From Amblyornis subalaris (taxonomy: Eukaryota; Chordata; Aves; Passeriformes; Ptilonorhynchidae): a DNA stretch of 64,000 nt. Below, one piece after another: positions 1 to 11,664 of this stretch. The notes below the pieces were generated by a model, which did no database searches, had not been told where the DNA came from, and saw only the letters and a program-made list of their open reading frames with translations. The stretch lies in the NCBI GenBank assembly GCA_018881555.1, contig JACAXG010000065.1, positions 1,926,863 through 1,990,862 on the forward strand, in the 5' to 3' direction. The position numbers were made by a program, and so were the translations under genes. Every line of letters starts with the position of its first letter. The stretch's first letter is position 1.

Positions 1-699
1 AATAAATAGAACCCCAAAGCTAATGACCTCAATCCCTAGCAGCCCCTTGACCCTTATTACTACAGCTGCTGGTGTAGGAAAGGATTAAAAGGGGCTAGAA
101 ATCATTGGGTTAACACACAAGGGCTCAGAAATTTGACCCTGGTTACTTAGAACACATATCCCCTACTAAAAATGAGTATATGAGGAGAATTAGAAACAGG
201 GCTAGCAAAGGTCAGCTTGAGTGCAGATAAACTAAGAAAAAGGGGGCTTGTAAGCCAAAAAGGTTTTATTTCTCCCACAGCACTTTGTTGTAATCGAGAT
301 GGTCCGAGCACGGAAGCAGGATTAGGATAGCTGGCATTGTTGAATATCGTAGATAAACTTTTAGGATCCACAAACTTTCCTCACGTCTTAATTAGAAGCA
401 GCAGCTTTCAAAGCTAAATAAAAGAACAACTACTCACCATCAGATATGTAGCACCAAGTCCATACATAAGACGTATGAATAACTTTCTCATCACCATGAC
501 TAGAAAACTGGACTTCCTCATTAACTGAAATCATGCATTCAATAATCATAACTCTTTTTTCAAACTGCCTCTGAAATATTCCTATACTAAGATCCTTTCT
601 AGGTACTAAGGTCAAGATCAAAGATGGTAATCTACAAGCTAATACACACAAAAAACCACAGACTTAGCAAACTTATCTCCCTAAACCAGCAATCATCTG

Positions 700-738
<39 letters not shown>

Positions 739-2719
739 TTGGGCAACCTCAGATGCCATCCCATTCACCCTAAAGAAAAACCTTCTGATACCGTCCACAG
801 AACCATTAACTATCCAAAGAAGGCCTTTATTCAAATAGTACACCTGTATAAAAACATCATGTCTATTTGAGATACCTAAGCATCACAGAGGGAATTACAG
901 CTGTCAAATAAAATTGTACTTGGCACTTCAAGAGAAAATCATAAACCAATTATAAGAAATTTTGGAAGATGTCACTTTGGACATACTTTCCAAGAACCAC
1001 CTTGGTGTTCTAACAGTCTCTAGCCTCAGAAAACTCACCATCAGAAACATCCCAGGTACAGTCCAAAGACACTGAATGAAGACCATATTTGAGCATGAAA
1101 TGTAAAATCTCTATTGTTACTGCAAAAATCTCTCAACAGAACCACCACTATCTTTCAATTCTACAACTGCACTTTGAAGAATATAAACAGTTTATCCCAG
1201 TAACTTGCCATTGCAAGAGCTACTGTCTGCGTAAAACTAAGCAAAATCTACCTCAGAGTGAACAGTCTATAGAGGAATAAGTACCCATATGTGAACACCT
1301 CTCACTGCTCACCGTGTTTCCGATCTCTCATTCCTTCCTCTCTGATTGCTCACACACTATGCCCCTATGCGCAGGAGAAAACTAAAAACACCTTTGAAAT
1401 TTCAAAGCAAAACTGGATGCCAAATAACATGGATGCAGGAAAGTGGTTTTATAGCACATTTTAATCTCTCCTCCTTCTCTCTCAGACTAACCAGTGTCTC
1501 ACATGCCACAAACATATTTTTCCCCTACATGTAAGTACCTTTGTCTTTCTCTCCTGTTCTCCCCCAGCCCCACATTATCCTGTCTCTTCCACAACTACCA
1601 ACTGCTTTTCTTTTAAAGATGTCTGCTATCTCTGAGCAACTGTTCTCAACTTATATTTTGCTTCTGTTTCTATTTCACACATTGAAGAGAGGCTTCTGTG
1701 CCTGCCAGCCTAACTTTTTCAAACATTTCAACTGGTCTAATAAAAGATAATACAGACAGACCTCTTCCTGTATTTCTTTAAAGTAAGTCTGTTGAAAACC
1801 AAAGTAAAAATGCGAGACAATTAAAAGGTAAATCATGGCATAATAAAACTTCAGGTTCATTCTACTTTCAGAATTCTGAAACTTGAAGAGCAATTTTCAA
1901 TATTTTAAAGAATTTTTTCAGCATAACCAGGAAGCTTTTAAATGGTTTGCCTACAGCTCTGAATAATTAACAATGTTTAATTGTTTTCTCAAAAACAAAA
2001 GAAGTTTGTTTTTGTCATAGATACATTCGCTGAACATGAATGAATAAATAATGACTACCTAAAGATGAAGTCAGGATTCATGCACAACAGAGAACTCTGT
2101 TTTGGGATAAGCATGAGAAGAAGACACAGTATTAGGTCAACTGTACTGTCTACTTTTTTCATCATTAATTTCTTGCATGAAACAAACCATATTCTATGAA
2201 AGAAGTAATTTTTGATCCATCAGTCAACCTAAGCAATGACAATAAGATGCAAAAGAGACCAGTTAGTTCATCAAACAACAGGGATTAGATTTCACTGAGG
2301 GTCAGTGAAGAGTCATGCAATAGAAAAAGGAAGTTGAAAACACTGTGCTTTACCTGGGAAAACATTTGAATTGTACATAATTGTTTGTGGTATTTATGAA
2401 AGACTGTTGAGTGGTGTTTACCTACTGAAAGAGACAAAAAGACTGAAACAAAAAAACATACAACAATCAAGAAACTAAGGTGTGTCTTGCTAACACAGAG
2501 TTGAAAGAGTCTAGTCTCACAGTAACTTAGGTAACCACACCACAAAATCCTTACATAAATTTATTAAACTTTGTAGGGGAAACTAGGTTCTTTGTTGCAT
2601 CTATTCATAAGGCAGCTGCAATATCTCATTCATTTTACAAGCAGAAACATAATTTTTCAATTCATGTTAAATAATAGCCCAGTTTATGACAAATTGCTCT
2701 TTTGATAACTGCCATTTAC
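1..2719. other. Upstream AT-rich non-coding DNA
   Basis: This stretch has no recognisable exon, RNA gene or intact mobile element. Open frames are short (under 90 codons), lack similarity to anything I recognise and are interrupted at the rate expected by chance in AT-rich DNA. The only distinct feature is the CA microsatellite near 0.7 kb. It lies some 15 kb upstream of the CDIN1 promoter and is best read as intergenic. Confidence 0.6.
702..736. repeat. (AC)n microsatellite, about 17 units
   Basis: An uninterrupted run of AC dinucleotides is visible here. Perfect runs of this length are usually polymorphic in vertebrates, so it could serve as a length marker. No function is implied. Confidence 0.97.
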
Positions 2720-2749
2720 TTTAAAAAAGGTCTTTTTCCTGCCTTGTGG

Positions 2750-3400
2750 TTTATCATCCATTCATGTTTTCATGGGTAACTATTGTACCACCTCCCAGTC
2801 TCTGTTTTACTAGACTAAGCAAGCTAAGCTCTTCAATCTCCTTCAGGTTTTACCTTATTCCATTTAGCTGCACTCATCTCAGTTGAACTTCTCTTTATTA
2901 AAAGCAGATTACCAGAAATGCACCATAGTATTCCAGGTGATAGTCAGACATATAAAACTCTTGTACAATGGAATTAACACTTACCTGACTTTACTACAAA
3001 TACATCAGATCCACAAGAACCTCCAGCTCTTTGCATGTTTACAGTCAAAAAAGTGTAATTTATAGCAGAAATTGTTATTTTCACCTCATATTACAGACTT
3101 TCATCCCATTTTGTACTACTACATGCTTCAAGATTACCCAGCAGTATGGTATTTTTGCATGAAATCTTCTCTCTTGTCTGCTCTAATACCTACAACTTTC
3201 TTTTTAGCTCATATTTTGCTTTGCCAGTGTCATTAATGGAAATATTAAATAAGCTAGTTCCCTGAAACATTCCTTGAAGAACACTATTTCAGCATCCGAT
3301 ATTTTTGTTTTCAATAACATCTGTGGTCTCACTAGACATTTTTTAATCCTAATTCATAAATGCCTTCATTACTCTACAAATTAAGACCAACATTGTAGCC
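2750..3400 (-). mobile_element. Ancient CR1-like LINE remnant, antisense
   Basis: Read on the + strand, this segment follows the order of landmarks seen in reverse-complemented CR1/L3-type LINE open reading frames. First comes an 'actagactaagcaag' segment followed by a CTCTTCAATCTCCTTC block near 2,810-2,845. Next is a 'TATTCCAGG' block near 2,930. Then comes a 'GTCATTAATGGAAATATTAA' block near 3,230 followed by a degenerate version of the usual glycine/proline-rich stretch, and finally 'TTTTTAATCC' near 3,340. It is heavily diverged, with many stops and indels, so it is an old insertion with no coding capacity. The boundaries are approximate. Confidence 0.6.
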
Positions 3401-5707
3401 TATAAATTTAGTGAAAGCACAATGAAAAAGGTTACCCATCACAAATATGTAACTGGATACTGACATTAACAGTAACATTTGTTCTCCATTCTGTATCTGG
3501 GAAGTTAATTTCCCATGGTTACAAAAGTCCTAGTAGGGTTTCTCTCTCTAATAATATTTCAGGAATCTGAATGTATCTAATATATCTAAATATATACTAG
3601 ACCCCTGGGTGTTCTTCCAGTAGGATCTGTTTAACAGCTCTTCCATAAGTGAAGCAGCATTTCCAACTCTAAAAGATGAAGGTAAGCATATTCTGTTCTT
3701 TAAAGCATAGCATAGTGATAATACAATGCTTTTCAAATACATAAAAACAGGTACATCTTCACAGCTTTAGAAGATAAAAAGTATGTATGACTCTGAACTA
3801 GAATAACTTTGAAGCAAAACAAATGCATACTGTGGTAAATATTGCCTCAGTATTAGTATGTAGTAATGCCTGATCCATTGTAAAAGATAAAAAACCACAC
3901 AAAATACACTTTTGAATTGCCTGCAACTAAGGTAAAGAACAACACACTTTCACTTTTCCTGCAAAGAAAACAAGAGCAGAATCTTCAAGAGCAAATCAAT
4001 CAATTTATCTAATTCCAGTAAGAATCTAACTTGGTAAAAGGCCTAAAAGATTTATAGTTACAAAGACATTTTTAAAGTAATAAATAATAACAAAATAAGG
4101 AATATTATACTGCTGTATCAGTAACACAATGTACACTGAAAGCTAGATAACTTGAAAGCTTAAATATTGAGTTTAAAAGCCCTACCAGGGAGCTTTTGGA
4201 TCATTTGCTTTCTGGACCAAATCCCATAGACATTCTTGGACCAAGGCCCATGGGCTGTTAGAATAAAGTCAAAACCTCCACACTTAATCATACAGAATAA
4301 TGGCATGGGTCTCATTTTTTCGGTTCATATTAATTCCACAATGAAGTCACAAAAATGAAGAGCTAACTAGCTGATGGATGACTCAGTACTGAAATATACT
4401 AAAATTAATAACTACCCATTTTAGCATTGATTAAACCAAAAGGCTTTAGAGAAAGAAAGAAGTACACAGATATTTCTTCCATGGCTTATTTTTGTTTCTA
4501 GTGATGCATGGCCAAAATTGTGACAACAGTAAAAAATTCTCCCCATTTCTCCTCCACTAGAGACAGAAAAGTTCCTTGCCATTCCCAAGTTGTCTTACTA
4601 TTTAATAGTTTTGTAGCTTTGTATCAATTTCAAGAAAGTTGAAAGTTTAACCCTTTTAATCTTATGTGACACTAAAATGTAGTTAATAAGAATTTGGTTT
4701 TGAGTCAACACTGTAACACAATATCTAAAAGAAAACTGCATCTACACCCCAAAATTGTCCTGGAATAGCCCTCCACACTACTGATTTATAGATCTTTTCT
4801 TAAATGAAGCATAATATGCTGCTTGTCCTTAATGGACTAGAAAATACATTAATAGTATATACATTTCACTGTGCTGAACTTGTAAAATATAGCGTTACTG
4901 TACTCAGTAATTGTGAATACTGTTTTATAAGCAGCATGCAAATACATTACTTTGAAACTGGTTTACAGATACTGGTATCTGTTAAAATATGAGTTGGCTG
5001 CAAAACCATTAATCCAAACTGGACTGTAGCATACCTGTGGTGTCCTACAAGCACCAATCGATAAGACTTCCCAATTATAAACTTCATTCTTATGAATGCA
5101 GCAAATGAAGACGTGGAAGTGGAAGTAGATGAGATCTCATTTTGGATAAGACTCTAGTCCTTGTTAAAATGTTATTACTGCAGAGCTGGTTATACATCAT
5201 CATTGATATAACAATAACAGATGTCTTACTTGTGCATTCCATTTCTGCCTGCCTTTCAGCTATGATTTTACAACTCGTAAAGGATTAGAAAAAATTGCCA
5301 AAGGATTTCCAAGAGACTTCTGCAGTATTGTTTAGAAGACAAGTGTCATATTGTTTTTACAAACTCGTCAACTAACATAATTCTCATTCAAAGGACTATA
5401 TTATGTTTTACTTTTCCAGTCTGTGAAATCATTGATTAGGGGCTAAGTTTATCAGTAAAGATTACTACATATGGTAATGGTGACAGCTAAGAGCTAGTGC
5501 CAACCATGAGGACACCGCCTAAGAACACTTACACTTGCAAAGAAGTGCACATAAGGAGCAGCATTATATTCTCCCGAGGTTTTTACGAATTATGTTTTGA
5601 TTAGTAATTCTAGAACTAGTTTAAAATAGTAGGGATTGATTTGAAGCAGTTTCCTTTTCATTGTTGTTTCTCTCACTTAAATAAACAGGAAGATTATAAT
5701 TACTACT

Positions 5708-5735
5708 TAAAACTTCCTTAACCAAGGAAGTTTTA
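5708..5735. repeat. Perfect 12-bp inverted repeat, 4-nt loop
   Basis: The left arm (5708-5719, TAAAACTTCCTT) and right arm (5724-5735, AAGGAAGTTTTA) are exact reverse complements around the loop AACC. If transcribed it would form a stable stem-loop. Each arm contains a TTCC/GGAA core of the ETS or STAT type, so a protein-binding role is equally possible. No flanking element identifies it as a transposon end. Confidence 0.9.
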
Positions 5736-5787
5736 CTGATGTTTCACTGTCAGGAACAATGACTAGAATGGGAGTAAACAACTGACA

Positions 5788-5822
5788 AAAAATATGCAAA
5801 AATTTTGGATTTGCATATTTTT
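5788..5822. repeat. Perfect 13-bp inverted repeat with octamer motif
   Basis: The left arm (5788-5800, AAAAATATGCAAA) and right arm (5810-5822) are exact reverse complements with a 9-nt loop. The right side contains ATTTGCAT (5809-5816), the reverse complement of the POU-factor octamer ATGCAAAT, and the left arm carries ATGCAAA. It lies only 53 bp after another perfect hairpin. Confidence 0.9.
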
Positions 5823-7436
5823 GATTTAAAAATGTGGTTTATTTTCTCCAGTGTACTAGCATTTTTCCCCTCCTATTTTTATTTTTTAGTTTTGAAATAA
5901 GAACTACATTAGATTAGCCTGTAAAGTTTCACTACAGTATATTGAAACTGTGGAAGAAAAAGAACTCAATTTTGCATTTTTTATTTTCCCCATAAAAGCT
6001 TGGGCTAAGTTTTGGCACGGAGATTAATTCTAGGATTCAGGGAAGGGTTAACTCTTCAAAGGTATTCTTAGAAAAGCCTTTTGGCATGTAAAAGAAACAT
6101 TATGCACACCTGTAGAGTAATAGAATAAATATTCCAATTAATTATCAGCCTGAATTGTAGCTAGAAAATAAGGAAAAGTTCTCCAGTTCCCCAAATGAGC
6201 ACCCTGAAATAGCTAATAAAAATGCTGAAGCCCTCCTATTTAACACTGAACCATTAATTTTACAAATAAGCATTCCAGAAATTTTAATTTTTGCCACAAA
6301 TACTTACTATTATCTTCACTGGAAACTTTCTTCTTCTGAGAACTGCATAATCAAATCCTTAATCTATTTACATTTTCAGTTGCAGTTTACAAAATCAAAT
6401 GTCATGCAAAATCTTTGAGATGTTGTTCTTCAATTATTTTTTGCCAAAGCTATATAAACTCCATTTCCATTCAGTGACTAACTCACATTTATGTCTATGC
6501 AGTTGGGTACAGAAATTACACATCCACATTTGAGATAGTCAGGGAAAGCCACATAACAAAGCTTGCTGGATAAGCCCTGCAAAGTAAAATAGAACACTGA
6601 TAAATGTACCACCACACTGACACAGAAATCTGCTTTCTGGGCTCAAGCTGGACGCACCTTGACCAAGGCACAGAAAGTTCAAGGCACAGAAAGAGCAGCT
6701 CACATCCATTTGTATCACTTAGTATAGATAAAAAAGTTCAATTCAGCTTATTACACTAAAGTTTTCCTAAAATTTTACTTTCTTTTTTCCTAAAAATTAC
6801 TTAATTAGTTTAAAAATGCCTAGGAATGCAAATTCTGAATTTCACTTCGATGTGGTAAATCAAAGACACATAAGAAATTAATCAGTTTCCATCTTTAGAA
6901 ATTAGGTGGTACACCAAACATGGAACTCTTCTTCACTGGAAGAAAAAGCAGTTTAAAGACAAGAGCTGTCACGTATAGGTAGTATGCAATATTTTTACAA
7001 GAAAGGCAAGCATTCTATCCACTGACAGTATATGTCTTTCTCTGACATCTCTAATAACTGGACAAAAACGTACAAAAAGACAAGTTCTGGGAGTCATCAC
7101 TTGCGACTATATGACTATGTACAGCATTACTCATGACTCAGATCAAAACTTCAGTTGTTTAAGGGCTGAAAAAGACTTTAAGAGGATATATATCAAACAC
7201 TGAAGACTTTATTTTCCTTCATTACTATTTATTTTCTGGAAGCAGTGTGAAAATCACTGCTTTAAGTTTATACAGTAATTAGTTTCAAGGCAGAAAGAAA
7301 TTCATCCTTCCAACTGGTGCAAAGCGTCCACAAGATACAGGAAAGATTTCTAAGTCACCACTGTATTTCTGTAGAAGTTCCCAGTTCAGAGAAACTCTGA
7401 AGGTCAGCTGAGATTCCCCTACTACAGTACTGCCTA

Positions 7437-7722
7437 CTACTACAAACAGTACTCCAGATGCAGCCTCACCAGTGCTGCTGAGTAGAGAGAAGTCAACGAC
7501 CTGCAGATAATGCTTCTCCTAATGCAGCCCAAGATACTATCGGCCATTTTTGCTATGAGGGTGCACTGTTGGCTTATAGCTTGCTGTCCCACCAGGACCC
7601 CCAACATTCTTCTCAGCAAAGCTGCTTTCAAGACTGCTGGACCCCAGCATACACCGGTGCCTGAGGTTATTCCTCCCAAGATGTAGGACTTTGCATTTCC
7701 TCTTGTTGAACTTCATGAGAAA
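7437..7722 (-). mobile_element. CR1 LINE fragment (reverse transcriptase C-terminal end)
   Basis: On the minus strand the region 7440-7679 encodes a protein fragment of CR1 ORF2. The signature GCIRRSIICRS followed by LYSAALVRLHLEYC is the degenerate form of the CR1 segment downstream of the reverse transcriptase catalytic core (the 'LYSALVRPHLEYC' block). The + strand shows the typical reversed CR1 landmarks, including 'CAGTACTCCAG', 'CTAATGCAGCCCA' and 'TTGTTGAACTTCATGA' at its end. The copy is 5'-truncated and cut off before its 3' tail, so it cannot move. Confidence 0.92.
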
Positions 7723-10700
7723 TAAAATTATTTTAAAGTATATTTAGTAATCCAGAGATAGCCTTGGACTGATCAGCTGGACCACTAGATACCAACCTCT
7801 ACAAAAGTTCAAGAAATGTTAAAAAACCAAATTTTTTTTCAGTTGGATTAACTTTATATGGCAAGACAGCTTAAACATTCTTTCCTAGCACATGAATGAA
7901 TGCAACAGTTGTCTAAAAGACAGTTGAGCACAAGTAAATATTCACAGTAAAATTCAACACAATATGTTCGGAATGGTTAAAGTCCATGGATAAACTCCAT
8001 TTAGTCCCTGCTTATACTGGTCACTAAGAAACAAGACAAGACATGGGGGACCTCCTGATAATCAACACTTCTTCTTTTCCTGTGATCCATGTAGAAAGGT
8101 ACAAGTAGAGCATTATCACTTTTCTTTGTAAAGTACCTTTACTAAACAGGTCTAGAGAAATGGTACAAATCAACTCTACCACTTCTGTCCCTTCAGCTGC
8201 CTTGTCTAGCTTCACAGACACAACATGCTGCCCAGGATACTTGCCTTGGGTTCTTCCTCAAATTCTTCTGACAGGCTTAAATTTTAATTTTGTACTCTGT
8301 CTCCTGTTTAATTAACTTCCTCCTTTTGCCAAAGAACTTTTCATAGTTACATAGAACACTACCGTGTGCATAGGATTCGAGAGAGAACTAATAGCAATGT
8401 TATAGGCACCATTGTGGTGAAATCATGATATGAGACATTTATTAATAGTTAAAATTTCAAATATTTTTCCAATTTTTAAAAACAGATTTAAAATAATATA
8501 AATGGCAAACAATAACTAGACATGTAACTTGGATAAAATTCTAGTTGCTTAATGATATTTTGTTGGTACCTTATGGAGGCTGGTCCCTTTTATTTTCACA
8601 AAAATTGGAGAGCTTTGTAACATATATCTACATGTAAATAACACTTTCATGCTATACTATTTATGTATTTATTCCTATAACCTCATAGAATAAATCTTTC
8701 ATGAATATAATATTCAACAGATATTTCCAACTATTTTCTACTCGACAATAGTCAAAGTTCCTCACTATGGTCTCTGGAAACATGCACAGCCCCTGTACAC
8801 AGATTTAGCCTGGTTACAAAAGAAAATGCTTAGAGAAGGCCTTTGAAGAACATCAGCAACACATTTAGTGTTTGGAACCTTAATGAACTTCATCTGTTTA
8901 GCTTCTCAAAGAACAGTTTAAGAGGTGACGTAAGCAGCAACACTGACTTTAAATTGATATATTTACCATACAACATACCAAAATCAGGAAACAACATAGA
9001 GCAAAAGTAAGTGATAAAAATATAGCTATACAAGTTCAAATCAGGCTACTTACAAATGACAGCAAAAATAATTAACGACAAAGAATTTATTAAGTATTTC
9101 TGCATGATTTTAAATTAAGATTTAATTATATTTTTGGGTACCATTTTGCTTTAAAATGATGTCCTCCAATTCAGGTGCTCAATTATAATCAGCAATTAAT
9201 GAATGAAATACCTAAAATATATATTATGCAGGAAATCAGACTAAATGATCATGGTGGCTTTCCTTCTGCCTCAGATCAGAAAGAACATTTAAACGTATTA
9301 GCAAATCAGATTCGATTTTAAACTCATTTTGAATGCAATTGCTTAGAGAGAAAAGTAGGAGTTAGGCTTTACATATCTAACACAAATATGATCAAATATA
9401 TTGTTTACAATATTAGAACAATAAATATGGAAATAGTAAACTCATTTTCAAAAATACCATTTTTTCTTAAATGGCACCATCGAGTAAGCTCTTTTATTGC
9501 TTTGAGCAATCTCATCAACTTGCCTTGAAAGACAGCCATGCAACATGGCAGTAGCCTACATTTTAACTTACCCTTAGGGACTACTTAACCTCTTGTTTTA
9601 CTTTTTCCAGAAAAAAGCAACGGTAAGGATAACCAAGAGATGATATATATGTCATCACTATGTAAAGGTCAAAAAGGTTTAAACACATTGGGTTCTACTC
9701 ATAAATATTTGACTAATAGGAGTGTATTTTTCATCTTAAACCCTAAGATTTTCATCTCAGTATGCAGCAAATTATTCTGACTGAACATGTACAATACATG
9801 GTTCCCAAGTTGAATTTCTCCAGATATGTGCCTGAATGCCAATGTCAAAAATCAAGTACTGACAATAATTTCTCTTACCATTCCTTACATTATAAAGATA
9901 ATTGACTACATCAGTATGAGTCCTACAATGTGCCCAACTCTGAACTTGCTTACACCACCATTAATGATTTTGGATTCACACTGGAGTAGTTCAGAGCCTG
10001 GTTCTATACAACTCATTACTAACCAAGTGAGAGCTTCATTTAGCTTATAGATCAGAAAGAGCAAACTAGTTTTATTACAGGGGAACAGGCGACCTAGTCC
10101 AGGACTGCCTAAGTTTAGGCAACCTACACTGCCTCTTCAGATACCCTTGAAGCAACTGGTTTTAGTGCTACTGTACACAATTCCATAATATGGAAACATT
10201 CAAAAGCTTTCCTCACTGACAAAAAGTCAAAACAAAACAAAAACAACAACCAAGGAAAAAGAAAAAAAACAACAAAAAAATCCCCAAACCATCAGTAATC
10301 TAGAAAAATCTTTTAATAATTGAAATAAAAATTGCTTTGCTATGCAAAGAAGTAATTAATGGCTACTACTTACTACTCTATGGAATTATACACTTCTATA
10401 TTTCAATTATTTAATGTCTCATATAATGCATCTGCATCATCTTCTCTCTTAATTCTTGAACTGAAAAACAACAGATCTGAACAAGCAGCCATGTGATTTC
10501 AAAGAGAATGTCATCATATAAACCATTAATATTTTCCTTCCTAAAAACGAGAGAGGTGAGGAGGAACCTAGACAACAATTTCATACATTTACATGTTTTC
10601 CAGGCTGTTGGATTAAGCAGGTTTTTTCCGCCCAAATTGGTATGGCTTGAGTTAGATTTAAAATCTGTTCCCAGAGGAGGCTGATAAATGGATTAAAGTG

Positions 10701-11134
10701 GAACATAAATTCCCTATGTCACCCAGTCCCTTAAACCTTGATGTCAGTAACATGCCTAATAATTCCATTATTATAAACGTCAAATATGTTTTACATGTGT
10801 TAGAAAGAATAAATGGGTAACAGAAGAAATGGAAGACTCAAGAAACTGTAATGCTATTACAACGTTCCGTGAAAAAATATCTAATATCTATATTACAGTG
10901 TTCACCCACTAGTATTTTGGATTCTTATTTTCTTACATTTTGCACACTGAATGCAGTACTATGAGAGATAGAGCAGCGTATCCATTGTGCTACACATACT
11001 TTGCTTTCCTTTCANGGTGGTAGTTCTATAAGATAGCATAACAGACTGAAGCGTGTGCAAAGGCAGAATAAAAACTCACAGTGTGACTTTTTTTTCAGTA
11101 GTTAATTTGAGAAATGGCACATAAGAATCTTGCT
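7723..11134. other. Upstream non-coding DNA
   Basis: No exon, RNA gene or clear repeat was found. Open frames are below 80 codons and unremarkable. A short A-rich stretch with AAC-type units at about 10,225-10,280 is low-complexity sequence. Confidence 0.5.
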
Positions 11135-11664
11135 TAGTAAATATGAGAATTTTTATTTTACTCAGCAAAATGAAATGCCTCACCTGAAGCAGTGTTTGTA
11201 CTGGATTTTAAGAAAGGTGTTGCAAAATACAGAGAGCAAAAAAAATGACAATCCTTTCAGAAAAATTACTTATAAGAAAGGACTGAAAGAACTGGGCTTG
11301 CATACACTACCAAAGAAAAACGGCAGAAGTGGATCAGCATTACAATAATCCTGAAGCCAGTAAAAAAGTCAGTGATTTATCATTTTCCCATTTCCTCAAA
11401 GTATACAGAGAAAAGTGCTTTCATTTTCAATCCACAGTCTTGGAATTTAGTATTAGAAACAAGATTTCCAAGTTCAAGTGGAGTAAAATACTGGAACATA
11501 TTACCAATGGAGACAATGAAAACCTTATTAGGGAAATCCACAATAACAAATTAGAAATATTTTGGTATGAGACAGTGCAGTTATATTTGATACTACCACA
11601 TACCTGATCAGACTGATTACATGATCTCCAAGTTAGCTGCATTCAACATTTCTATGATTCTGTG
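11135..11664 (+). mobile_element. Old CR1 LINE 3' end, sense orientation
   Basis: The segment ends with TATGATTCTGTG, the short tandem octamer-like tail that marks the 3' terminus of CR1 elements. Upstream is 'GACTGAAAGAACTGGGCTTG' at about 11,281-11,300, the sense-strand counterpart of the 'ctgagagaactggg' landmark of CR1. Between these is a 'GGAACATATTACCAATGG' block near 11,494, also typical of CR1 3' regions. The element is diverged and frameshifted, and its open frame of about 90 codons is repeat-derived. The 5' boundary is uncertain. Confidence 0.75.

Larger units (their letters stand above)
3401..7436. other. Upstream non-coding DNA between CR1 copies
   Basis: No gene or RNA was recognised. 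The interval is AT-rich and mostly low in obvious repeats. It contains two perfect hairpin-forming inverted repeats within about 115 bp (listed separately), which are its only structured elements that I could see. Confidence 0.55.
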
